From: Synergistaceae bacterium
GTDB taxonomy: Bacteria; Synergistota; Synergistia; Synergistales; Synergistaceae
Length of the DNA: 43,439 nucleotides
Assembly: GCA_031273805.1 (NCBI GenBank)
Contig: JAISRE010000141.1
Coordinates: 1 to 43,439 of the forward strand
Reading direction: 5' to 3'
Shown: positions 1 through 7,333 of the stretch, one piece after another
Position numbering within the stretch: the stretch's first letter is position 1
How the letters are laid out: the number at the start of each line of letters is the position of its first letter
The notes under the pieces: generated by a model
The model's input: the letters and a program-made list of their open reading frames with translations, nothing else
Told to the model about the DNA's origin: nothing
Databases searched by the model: none
Program-made: the position numbers and the translations under genes

Positions 1-13
1 GGCTCTCGTTTTT

Positions 14-83
14 CTGTCGTCCTCCGGCTTGTTTTTCTGTCGTCCTCCGGCTTGACCGGAGGACCCACGGAGATGCATGAACC
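14..83 (+). repeat. CTGTCGTCCTCCGGCTTG repeat, two units
   Basis: Two tandem units of CTGTCGTCCTCCGGCTTG separated by TTTTT. The last unit runs into ACCGGAGGACC, so GTCCTCCGG pairs perfectly with CCGGAGGAC around a CTTGA loop. The 3' flank (ACCCACGGAGATGCATGAA) matches the flank of the copies near 25600 and 34560, so the conserved unit is longer than the hairpin. It belongs to the dispersed family found six times in this window. Confidence 0.85.
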
Positions 84-136
84 ATGAGCTGTTTGAAGAA
101 CATTTACTACAGAAATAGATTTGCCGCTATTCCCAT

Positions 137-155
137 TGTTCGTCGCGATTAGATA
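137..155 (+). repeat. Possible fragment of palindromic element
   Basis: TTGTTCGTCGCGATTAG here resembles TTGTTCGTTGCGATCAG at 25671-25687, which begins a palindromic element beside another copy of the CTCCGG repeat. Only one end is recognisable, so this may be a decayed remnant. Confidence 0.3.
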
Positions 156-196
156 CAAAATATTTGACATCCACCATGCGGTCCGGTGCTTGTGAC

Positions 197-236
197 ACAA
201 AAAAGGCGGCTCACGGGGTTTGAGCCGCCTTTTTTA
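197..236 (+). terminator. Bidirectional-looking intrinsic terminator
   Basis: AAAAAAGGCGGCTCA pairs with TGAGCCGCCTTTTTT around a short CGGGGTT loop. The stem is GC-rich and has a T-run on the right and an A-run on the left, so it could stop transcription from either direction. No complete gene in the window ends here. It may serve a gene to the left of the window or a short RNA. Confidence 0.75.
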
Positions 237-890
237 TACCTCGCGTTTCTTCCCCAAAACGCTATGGCACTCTTATCTCACAATCCATAAAAGGATCGAG
301 CTTTATACCCTTTTAACTTGTCGACATACATATTATTGTTTTATTGCGCATTCATCTGACAAAAGATGTCGACTGCGGCAAAACAGCAATTTTCCGAAAT
401 GATAGCGTCCTCTGATTAGTTGTGATAAAACCGCTCTCTTTGCTGTTTCGTGAGTGATTATATTCTTTGTCCAAAAGCCTTCAACTCTCAAATAAATGCA
501 AAACACCTCAAATATCCTCTGGCTATCCAGGCATATTAAATAGTTATAGGATGAAATTGAAATATTAAAGAACGTTTATATTAATAATATATGGCTTTGA
601 TAGATGAATTCTGCCATTTCTCTTCGTTAATAGCATTATAAAGACAAGCTCGAATTTTTTGTCGAACGCGGTGTTTTGAGTTTGGCTCGAAAGTTCGCGT
701 AATATCGGTTGGTTACAGATGTGAAGGCTGGGATTCGATTTTGGCTGCATATAAACGGCATGAACTTTATTTATTAATGTGTCAACGCCGAATATTTGAA
801 ATTTTTTTAATATAACGAGGAAAACCATCAAATTTTTAACGGCCTTTTCTGCATGAAAATTCCACGCAAAATGAGTACCCTTGTTATCGG
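237..890. other. AT-rich stretch with no supported gene
   Basis: About 650 bases without a convincing gene. Short open frames exist (220-402 plus, 565-831 minus), but neither has a Shine-Dalgarno site or a recognisable product. The base composition is clearly more AT-rich than the flanking genes. I see no transposase, RNA gene or clear promoter in it. Confidence 0.5.
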
Positions 891-905
891 AAGGGGTGAT
901 AGGTT

Positions 906-1331
906 TTGAAACATGAACTACTGGAGGTCCCGGACATGATGTGTCCCGCGTGTGCCAAGGGAATAGAGAAAATAGTGGCCGGAATGCCTGGCGTTGCTAA
1001 GGCGTCTGTCAGCTTCTTCGATCAAACAATTGCCATCAAGTATGACGACAGACGATTGTCAGCGCAAATGCTCAGAGACATTATTGCCGGCGTAGCGCAC
1101 AGTGTGGTGGAGGATAACAGGAGAATATCCGCTACTATTCCCATTACAGGGATAGATAGCGCTGAATGTGCGGAGCGCATAGAAAAAACTCTTGCCACGC
1201 GGGAAGGGATAATAAATGCGGCGATTGATTTTCATTTAGAAAGGGCCAGGATAATATACGATCCTCGGAAAATAAATTTTAAGAACATAAAAACGACATT
1301 ACTTGCTGCTGTGTTTCGATACAACACTTAA
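906..1331 (+). CDS. Tandem heavy-metal-associated (HMA) domain protein
   Basis: A 141-residue protein made of two ferredoxin-like HMA domains, with no ATPase part. Domain 1 (about residues 3-68) starts with PDMMCPACAKGIEKIV and keeps the metal-binding CxxC. Domain 2 (about 75-138) has GIDSAECAERIEK, where the first cysteine of the usual GMxCxxC is serine, so it probably binds metal poorly. Standalone HMA proteins normally act as cytosolic copper chaperones, while tandem HMA repeats normally sit at the N-terminus of CopA-type P-type ATPases, so a detached regulatory or chaperone piece is plausible. The TTG start is chosen because AAGGGGTGAT lies about 5 bases upstream. The TAA stop is one base before a 26-bp palindrome. 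Function in copper handling is inferred; no ATPase lies nearby. Confidence 0.8.
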   Translation: MKHELLEVPDMMCPACAKGIEKIVAGMPGVAKASVSFFDQTIAIKYDDRRLSAQMLRDIIAGVAHSVVEDNRRISATIPITGIDSAECAERIEKTLATREGIINAAIDFHLERARIIYDPRKINFKNIKTTLLAAVFRYNT

Positions 1332-1332
1332 A

Positions 1333-1358
1333 GGAATCGCTGAATAATCAGAGGTTCC
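1333..1358. repeat. 26-bp palindromic element (minimal TIR copy)
   Basis: GGAATCGCTGAATAATCAG followed by AGGTTCC forms a near-perfect inverted repeat. It is the shortest form of the family with ends like GGGAAACGCTGATTAA. It sits one base after the stop codon of the HMA gene, immediately left of a CTCCGG repeat array. Confidence 0.65.
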
Positions 1359-1376
1359 ATAGAGCAAGGTCAAAAT

Positions 1377-1457
1377 GGGTCCTCCGGTCGAGCCGGAGGA
1401 CGACAGAGAGGTCGAGCCGGAGGACGACAGAGAGAGTGAGCCGGAGGACGACAGAGG
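1377..1457 (-). repeat. CTCCGG repeat array, three units, reverse orientation
   Basis: Three units of the reverse complement of CTGTCGTCCTCCGGCTTG, spaced 21-23 bases. The hairpin-forming end (GTCCTCCGG, TCGAG, CCGGAGGAC) is on the left. The arms are more uniform than the spacer bases, which vary (GTCGAG, GTGAG). Confidence 0.85.
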
Positions 1458-1502
1458 ATGCGCATTCAAAACCCAGTCCCCCGGCTCATGGTCTGGGCTT
1501 GA

Positions 1503-1539
1503 CCCTGTCATCCTCTGGCTTGACCAGAGGATCCAGCCC
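1503..1539 (+). repeat. Divergent single hairpin repeat
   Basis: CCTGTCATCCTCTGGCTTGA is followed by CCAGAGGATCCAG, giving a stem ATCCTCTGG / CCAGAGGAT with the same CTTGA loop. The arms differ from the main family by compensating changes on both sides (CTCCGG to CTCTGG), so base pairing has been kept while the sequence drifted. Confidence 0.75.
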
Positions 1540-1546
1540 TAAATCC

Positions 1547-2146
1547 TTAAAGATTTACCGTCTCCATCAGCGATTTACCGGCATCGAAAGCTTTTCCGCA
1601 CGCATCTCCGATGGTGTAATAGATGCCGCCGCCTTTGGTGGGCGTATAGACCATTGGGGCCATTTTGAGAGGATCCGGTCCGCCGTCGTCGCTCAGGCAG
1701 TCCTCGCGGACCCACGATGCCAATATCTCGCCGATAAAGATGTCGTGGCTTCCAATAATAAACGTATGCAGCAGCCGGCACTCCAGGCAGAAGGGGAACT
1801 CGTCCACAATCGGCGCGTCTACGAACTGTCCATGCAGAGGCGTCAACCGTGCGCGATCGAATTTATCGACAGAGCGTCCGGAGGCCATGCCGCAGAAGTC
1901 CGCCTCTGCCGTGTGTTTGATGGACGGTATGTTAACGGTAAACTCTTTTTTTTCGATTATAGAGGAGTAAGTGTGCCTCTGTTTGCGAATGGAGATCTGA
2001 ACCGCCGGCGGCTCGCTGCAGCAGATGCCGGCCCACGCGAGGGTCGCCAGGTTCGGCCGACCGGAACTGTCATATGTGCCGCACAATACAAGTGGAGTGG
2101 GGTATAGAAACGAGCCCGCGCCCATGTTTTTCTTTCCTTTAAACAT
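1547..2146 (-). CDS. Flavin reductase-like / flavoredoxin family protein
   Basis: A 199-residue protein of the flavin reductase-like (FMN-binding split-barrel) family. The N-terminal YPTPLVLCGTYDSSGRPNLA and the following AWAGICCSEPPAVQISIRKQ are typical of the flavoredoxin branch. The segment with FTVNIPSIKHTAEADFCG is the usual strand-turn that lines the flavin. Such proteins bind FMN and either transfer electrons or reduce flavin with NAD(P)H; the substrate cannot be told from sequence. The ATG has AGGAGG 9 bases upstream. The gene is transcribed towards the repeat cluster at 1377-1539 and away from pruA. The 195 bases between it and pruA must carry both promoters. Confidence 0.8.
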   Translation of the reverse strand: MFKGKKNMGAGSFLYPTPLVLCGTYDSSGRPNLATLAWAGICCSEPPAVQISIRKQRHTYSSIIEKKEFTVNIPSIKHTAEADFCGMASGRSVDKFDRARLTPLHGQFVDAPIVDEFPFCLECRLLHTFIIGSHDIFIGEILASWVREDCLSDDGGPDPLKMAPMVYTPTKGGGIYYTIGDACGKAFDAGKSLMETVNL

Positions 2147-2236
2147 CTGAACATTCCTCCTAATGGAATCGTTGATTATCGGTAATTATATCAGTCTATA
2201 ATGGTCTTACGGAGATTATTTACATCGATGACCACT

Positions 2237-2301
2237 TTGCGTAAATTGACCCTAACTTGCGTCAATAGGCATTGTAAATGAAACTATATTGCATGTATAA
2301 T
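2237..2301 (+). promoter_or_regulatory. Putative pruA promoter with direct-repeat operator
   Basis: A perfect TATAAT at 2296-2301 lies 18 bases after TTGTAA (2272-2277). Upstream, TTGCGT occurs at 2237 and 2257, exactly 20 bases apart, and TTGAC/GTCAA form an inverted pair at 2246-2265. Same-face spacing of this kind suits an activator or repressor dimer, but the regulator is unknown. Confidence 0.4.
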
Positions 2302-2340
2302 TCATTATACATCTATAACTCAAGTCGGAGGTGATTTTCA

Positions 2341-3969
2341 GTGAACAATGCGGTGTACAGATTGGAAAGGCCCACCAACGAACCTACGTTTGAATATCGT
2401 ATGGGTAGTGAGGAGGCTCGTTTGCTGCAGGAGGAAATAGCGCGTCAGAGTGAACTTCAGGTGGAGATTCCGCTGATAATTGGCGGTCGTGAGATAAAGA
2501 CCGGCAATACAGCTGACGTGGTGATGCCCCACAATCATCGTCACAAACTCGGCTTTTTTCATAAGGCCGGCAGCGATGAGGTAAAACTGGCGATAGAGAC
2601 GGCGCTGGAAGCACGCGTCAAATGGGCGGCCCTGCCGTGGGATGAGCGAGTCTCCATATCGCTCAAAGCGGCGGAGCTTATCAGCAAAAAGTACAGGTAT
2701 CTCATAAACGCGGCAACAATGCTGGGGCAGAGCAAGAATATCTGGCAGGCCGAGATCGACGCAGCTTGTGAGATCGCGGATTTCCTGCGCTTCAATTCTT
2801 ATAACGCGTCCGAGCTCTTTGCCTCGCTCCAGCCGGTTCAGTCATACGGTTCGATGAATAGGGTGGAACTTCGTCCTCTGGAGGGCTTCGTTTACACGGT
2901 GACTCCCTTCAATTTTACCGCAATAGCGTGCAACCTCAACATGGCTCCTGCCATCCTGGGCAACGTCACAGTATGGAAGCCCGCCACCACATCTATACTA
3001 TCCAGCTATTACCTGATGCAGATCTACCGCGAGGCCGGCCTGCCGGACGGCGTCATCAACTTCGTCCCCGGGAGCGGATCGGTCATCAGCGATGTCACGC
3101 TGAAACACAAGTATTTCGCGGGGCTTCACTTCACTGGCTCGAATGATACCTTCAACGGCCTGTGGGCTCAGATCTCCAGTAATTTGCCTAAATACCGCTC
3201 ATATCCCCGCATTGTCGGAGAGACTGGAGGTAAGGATTTTATCTTCGCGCATAATTCTGCCGACATCGATGAGCTTGCGACGGCATTGGTCCTCGGCGCG
3301 TTCGAGTACCAGGGGCAGAAGTGTTCAGCTTCGTCCCGCAGTTACGTGCCGAAGTCGATTTGGCCAGCCGTAAAGGAACGCCTGCTGGAGCTGGTCTCCG
3401 GTATTCGCATGGGTGACCCGACAGACCCCAAAAACCTCATGGGAGCTGTGATAGATGAAAAATCGTTCGACTTTATAGTTTCTTACCTGGAGGCGGCTAA
3501 GAAATCACCCGATGTCGAGGTGCTTACCGGATGTAAGTGGGACAAGTCGACCGGATACTTCATCGAGCCAACGATACTGGTGTGTAAAGATCCAAAGTAC
3601 GCAACTATGGAGACCGAACTCTTCGGACCGGTGATGAGCATTCATATATACGACGATGACAAGTACGAGGAGACATTGAAGCTCTGCGACGAGACATCGC
3701 TTTACGGCCTGACCGGTTCCATATTCGGCAAGGACAGATATGCGATCTCGCTTGCCACGGAAACGCTCAAATATGCCGCCGGTAATTTCTACATCAACGA
3801 CAAGACGACCGGAGCTATGGTCGGGCAGCAGCCGTTCGGCGGTTCTCGCGCGTCCGGCACAAACGACAAAGTGGGCAGTGTGTTCAACCTGATCCGCTGG
3901 GTGAACCCGAGGTCGGTAAAGGAGAACTATATGCCTCCAAAGGGCGTCGCGTTCCCCCATATGAGCTAG
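2341..3969 (+). CDS. pruA: L-glutamate gamma-semialdehyde dehydrogenase
   Basis: A 542-residue aldehyde dehydrogenase that oxidises glutamate semialdehyde / 1-pyrroline-5-carboxylate to glutamate with NAD+, the second step of proline breakdown and a late step of ornithine and arginine breakdown. It resembles the stand-alone ALDH4A1-type enzyme rather than bifunctional PutA. The catalytic cysteine is Cys328 in FEYQGQKCSASSR and the general base is Glu294 in GETGGKDF. The cofactor-side VTPFNFTA and the C-terminal GQQPFGGSRASGTNDK are also conserved. The length is usual for this type. The GTG start follows GGAGGTGAT by 5 bases. The gene is monocistronic: a hairpin follows at 4010-4048. No proline dehydrogenase is adjacent, which may mean that ornithine or arginine is the main source of substrate. 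Confidence 0.92.
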   Translation: MNNAVYRLERPTNEPTFEYRMGSEEARLLQEEIARQSELQVEIPLIIGGREIKTGNTADVVMPHNHRHKLGFFHKAGSDEVKLAIETALEARVKWAALPWDERVSISLKAAELISKKYRYLINAATMLGQSKNIWQAEIDAACEIADFLRFNSYNASELFASLQPVQSYGSMNRVELRPLEGFVYTVTPFNFTAIACNLNMAPAILGNVTVWKPATTSILSSYYLMQIYREAGLPDGVINFVPGSGSVISDVTLKHKYFAGLHFTGSNDTFNGLWAQISSNLPKYRSYPRIVGETGGKDFIFAHNSADIDELATALVLGAFEYQGQKCSASSRSYVPKSIWPAVKERLLELVSGIRMGDPTDPKNLMGAVIDEKSFDFIVSYLEAAKKSPDVEVLTGCKWDKSTGYFIEPTILVCKDPKYATMETELFGPVMSIHIYDDDKYEETLKLCDETSLYGLTGSIFGKDRYAISLATETLKYAAGNFYINDKTTGAMVGQQPFGGSRASGTNDKVGSVFNLIRWVNPRSVKENYMPPKGVAFPHMS

Positions 3970-4009
3970 TGAAGCGCTGATTTAATAACTTCTTCACCGA
4001 GTCAAAGCG

Positions 4010-4048
4010 GACCGCGCAGTGAACCCCATCGAGGGTTGCCGCGCGGTC
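4010..4048 (+). terminator. Probable pruA terminator
   Basis: ACCGCGC..AACCC pairs with GGGTT..GCGCGGT around CATCGA, followed by the T-rich CTATTTCTTAATATT. The stem is strong but has internal mismatches. It separates pruA from the argH promoter. A degenerate palindromic-element end (GAAGCGCTGATTTAATAA) lies just upstream at 3971-3988. Confidence 0.65.
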
Positions 4049-4087
4049 TATTTCTTAATATTCTCTGATTTTTATGGACCGCGGTAT

Positions 4088-4115
4088 TTGACATAACTCT
4101 TTTATACACTAAAAT
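4088..4115 (+). promoter_or_regulatory. Putative sigma-70 promoter for argH-ABC operon
   Basis: TTGACA (4088-4093) and TAAAAT (4110-4115) are separated by 16 bases. The site lies after the pruA terminator and about 80 bases before the preferred argH start. It is the only good -35/-10 pair seen before the long operon. Confidence 0.5.
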
Positions 4116-4196
4116 TTTTAAGAGGCGTCGGGGAAGCAAAATTTTTTTTGACGTGACCATTGCAAAAATTTGAATATCATCGGAGATGTTGGCAGT

Positions 4197-5609
4197 ATGT
4201 GGAAGGGCAGGTTCAGTGGGGATACGAACGAGGTCGTCCGGCGTTTCACGCAATCCCTCGATATGGATTGGCGCATGGTACAGTGCGACATAAGGGGCAG
4301 TGTTGCGCACGTACGAATGTTGAGACACGTCGGGCTTTTAAGTGAACATGAGGCGGATGTCATAGAGTCCGCGCTTACGCGCATAGCGCGTGAGGCGGAG
4401 AGCGGAGAGATAGTGCCGAGCGAGAGCCTGGAGGACGTGCACATGAACGTTGAGTCCGTGTTGACTGAGCGCACAGGAGATATCGGCGCCAAACTGCATA
4501 CCGGCAGAAGCCGCAACGATCAGAGCAATACAACTGTCAGACTCTACATGCGGAAAGAGCTTTTGAAAATCTGGGGTATGATGAAGTCCGCGCTCGACGT
4601 CATGCTCGATCAGGCGGAGCGTCACGCGGAGACCGTCATCCCAGGCTACACTCACATGCAGCAGGCTCAGATCATAACTATGGGACATTTCTGGATGGCT
4701 CACTTTCAGGCGTTAAGACGTGACGCGTCACTCCTGCTTGACGCCTATGACGCCGTCGATGAATCTCCGCTCGGCTGCGGCGCACTAGCCGGTTCGACAC
4801 TTCCGCTTGACAGGGAGTTCACCGCGCGCGACCTCGGCTTCTCCAAAATATGCGAGAACAGCATGGACGCTGTCGGTCAGCGAGATCATATCATCGCGTT
4901 CCACTATTTCGCGAGCCTGTTCGGTGTTCACATGAGCCGCATGTCAGAGGACCTCATTATTTATTTCACATCGGAGTTCGGCATGATCGAGCTGCCCGAC
5001 GCGTTCTGCACGGGCTCCAGCATGATGCCGCAGAAAAAAAATCCCGATGTCCTGGAGATACTGCGCGGCAAGTCGGGGCAATTGACTGCGGGACTGATCG
5101 ACGCGCTCTGTCTTATGAAGGGCGTTCCTCTGACCTACAACAGGGATTTTCAGGAGGATAAACGCTCCTTATGGCGCTCGATCGCGACCGTTCAAGATAT
5201 GCTGGAGGTAATCATTCCATTTGTGGCATCTGTTGAGGTCAACGAGGAGCGTGCCAGACGAGGTTTTGAGGACGGTTTCATCTACGCCACCGACGTGGCT
5301 GAGTATCTGGTCGAACGCGGCATTCCCTTCAGGGAGTCGCACGAGACGGTAGGCCGCGTCGTCCGATGGTGCATGGAAAACCTCAGATCGCTCAACTCGC
5401 TCTCAACCGATGAGTGGCGGTTGTTTGCGCCTCAGATCGGCCCAGACCTGCCCGCACTGCTCACGCCCGAAAAATCCGTGCGGAGGAGGGACACGGCGGG
5501 CGGGACATCGCCCAGGCAGGTTCGCGTACAGGTTGAGAGGGGACGGGACCGCATAGCCGAACTTGACGCCGAATTCACGGAGCGCGCCAAATTATACCCG
5601 TCACTTTAG
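4197..5609 (+). CDS. argH: Argininosuccinate lyase
   Basis: A 470-residue fumarase/aspartase-superfamily enzyme that splits argininosuccinate into arginine and fumarate. The signature GSSMMPQKKNPD (about residues 271-282) carries the mobile catalytic-serine loop. HTGRSRNDQ and GYTHMQQAQ hold the other substrate-binding and catalytic residues. The protein starts MWKGRF, like the KLWGGRF start of the family, so the ATG at 4197 with CGGAGA upstream is preferred to the in-frame TTG at 4170. The end is only 15 bases before the peptide-binding protein gene, so it is probably the first gene of the transporter operon. No argG or other arginine-biosynthesis gene is nearby. The pairing with a peptide transporter is unusual; run in reverse or for salvage is conceivable but not shown. 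Confidence 0.92.
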   Translation: MWKGRFSGDTNEVVRRFTQSLDMDWRMVQCDIRGSVAHVRMLRHVGLLSEHEADVIESALTRIAREAESGEIVPSESLEDVHMNVESVLTERTGDIGAKLHTGRSRNDQSNTTVRLYMRKELLKIWGMMKSALDVMLDQAERHAETVIPGYTHMQQAQIITMGHFWMAHFQALRRDASLLLDAYDAVDESPLGCGALAGSTLPLDREFTARDLGFSKICENSMDAVGQRDHIIAFHYFASLFGVHMSRMSEDLIIYFTSEFGMIELPDAFCTGSSMMPQKKNPDVLEILRGKSGQLTAGLIDALCLMKGVPLTYNRDFQEDKRSLWRSIATVQDMLEVIIPFVASVEVNEERARRGFEDGFIYATDVAEYLVERGIPFRESHETVGRVVRWCMENLRSLNSLSTDEWRLFAPQIGPDLPALLTPEKSVRRRDTAGGTSPRQVRVQVERGRDRIAELDAEFTERAKLYPSL

Positions 5610-5623
5610 GGGGGATATATTAG

Positions 5624-7333
5624 ATGGTGAAAAAAATTTTTTATTATGTACGCGCGTCTATTCTCATGGTTCTGATGTTTTTAATCCCGGCGCACGCGTC
5701 AGCCGGGGTGGATGGAGCGTCGTTCGACATATTTTCATACCGGGGGCCGAAGATGAAAGACCTCTATTACGTCATAACGAGGGATATGGATGCGGCTCTT
5801 CTTGCGATGTCCACAAAAAAGCTGGACGTGCTGTCGGATATTTACCGGCCCGGGGATATAGAGCGCCTGGCTGAGTCCGATTTCGCGGAGCTGTCCGCCG
5901 CGTCGAGCTTTCACGGATTTTTCGTCACCTTCAACGTGCGCAAGTTCCCGTGGGATCAGACCGTGTTGAGGCAGGCGGCCTCGCAGGTGGTTGACGCGAG
6001 CCGCAGGCAGTGGACGCGCGACCTGTTCTCCGGGTATTGCGAGCCTCTGTCCAGCTTCTTGCCGCATATCTCCCCGTACTATGAACCCATGACGGAGCGT
6101 CTTCCGCCCGGCGCGCCGTCGGCGCGCCGTCATCTGGCCGATGCGGGCTGGACGTGGGATCGCGCCGGGTGGCTCGTGGCCCCAGACGGGCGAAAAGTCC
6201 CTCCGACGAGGATTTTATGTCCGCCCTCCTCAGTCGCCGCTACGTCTACGGAGATAGCGGAGCTGGTGTCGGAGGCGCTTAGGGCAATCGGTGTTCCGAT
6301 AGAGGCGGAGCCGATAGATTTTCAGGCCATGCTTGCCAGGGTCGATGTGCATGACTTCGACGCCTGCACCAACGCGTGGACGATGTCGCGCGATCCTGAC
6401 GTGTTGTACTCGTTCTATCACTCGTCAATGGACGTGGAGGGCGGCTACAACATGAGCGGGATAGCTGACCCCGAACTCGACAGCGTGCTGCATGACCTGC
6501 GTTACGCGCCCGACGAGCCGTCGGCGCGCGCACTGGCGTCTCGCGCTCAGAAAATACTCTCGGAGCTGATGCCTGTCATACCGGTATACAGCCGCTACTC
6601 CGTCTCAGCGATACGCAACGACTGGGACGGGGTGTTCACCACCGACCGCTCGACCTCGGATAACGAGCTGACGCTCATATCAATGACCCCAAAGGAGGGC
6701 GGAGAACGCCCCATCTACTGGAACATATCGGAGGAGATACGAACGCTGAATCCGCTCGTCTCCTCCAGCGCTTACGACTGGACTGTGCTGGGCACGATAT
6801 ACAGCTCGATGCTGTCCGTCAACCCATATACGTTCGAGGATCTGCCCTGGCTTGCGGAGAGCTGGGAGGTAACCCCCGGAGAAAGGGGCTCGATTTTTAC
6901 GTTTAAGCTGCGCCCTGACCTGAAATGGCAGGACGGTCGCCCACTCACCGTGGAGGACGTGGCGTTCACGATCGAGTTCATCAAGGATAACAACATTCCT
7001 CGATTTTTTGACACTGTGAAGGACGTCGAGTCGACGGAGACGGACGAGCGGGCCGGGACTGTCCGAATCACAATGGCCAACACCAGCTACTGGCATCTGC
7101 ACAACATAGGGGGTATGCCGGTACTGCCCAAGCACATCCTGCGGAATGTCCCGGATTGGCGCGCGTGGCAGCCCGCCAACCGGCCCCACACGGCGCTGGA
7201 CGGCACGAAGCTGACGGAGCTGATAGGTACGGGACCGTTCACATTTCGTGAGTCCCGGACAGGGGAGTACGTGCGCATGACGCGAAACGAGCACTATATG
7301 CTGTCGGGCATTGGCGAGGCGAGGGCTAAATGA
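5624..7333 (+). CDS. Peptide ABC transporter binding protein, halves in permuted order
   Basis: A 569-residue exported protein of the family-5 extracellular solute-binding proteins (OppA/DppA type), which deliver peptides to the permease. A signal peptide covers residues 1-27 (cleavage near AHASA). Residues about 35-345 look like the second half of a normal family member: GPKMKDLYYVITRDMDAALL, then LDVLSDIYRPGDIERLAE, the TVLRQAASQVVDASRRQW helix and ARRHLADAGW. Residues about 355-569 look like the first half: TLNPL, LPWLAESWEV, LKWQDGRPLTVEDVAFT, LPKHIL, GTGPFTF and TRNEHY. In ordinary members RNxxYW is followed directly by the GxPKxD segment, so this protein is broken there and rejoined end to start. 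The last 4 bases overlap the permease start (ATGA), so the operon is intact. Family assignment is firm; the permutation is inferred from motif order. Confidence 0.88.
   Translation: MVKKIFYYVRASILMVLMFLIPAHASAGVDGASFDIFSYRGPKMKDLYYVITRDMDAALLAMSTKKLDVLSDIYRPGDIERLAESDFAELSAASSFHGFFVTFNVRKFPWDQTVLRQAASQVVDASRRQWTRDLFSGYCEPLSSFLPHISPYYEPMTERLPPGAPSARRHLADAGWTWDRAGWLVAPDGRKVPPTRILCPPSSVAATSTEIAELVSEALRAIGVPIEAEPIDFQAMLARVDVHDFDACTNAWTMSRDPDVLYSFYHSSMDVEGGYNMSGIADPELDSVLHDLRYAPDEPSARALASRAQKILSELMPVIPVYSRYSVSAIRNDWDGVFTTDRSTSDNELTLISMTPKEGGERPIYWNISEEIRTLNPLVSSSAYDWTVLGTIYSSMLSVNPYTFEDLPWLAESWEVTPGERGSIFTFKLRPDLKWQDGRPLTVEDVAFTIEFIKDNNIPRFFDTVKDVESTETDERAGTVRITMANTSYWHLHNIGGMPVLPKHILRNVPDWRAWQPANRPHTALDGTKLTELIGTGPFTFRESRTGEYVRMTRNEHYMLSGIGEARAK

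Noticed and set aside
565-831. 88-residue minus-strand frame in the AT-rich left region
   Set aside because: No ribosome-binding site, no recognisable motif and AT-driven composition.
1436-2107. 223-residue plus-strand frame
   Set aside because: Antisense to the flavin-reductase-like gene, which has clear family motifs and a good Shine-Dalgarno site.
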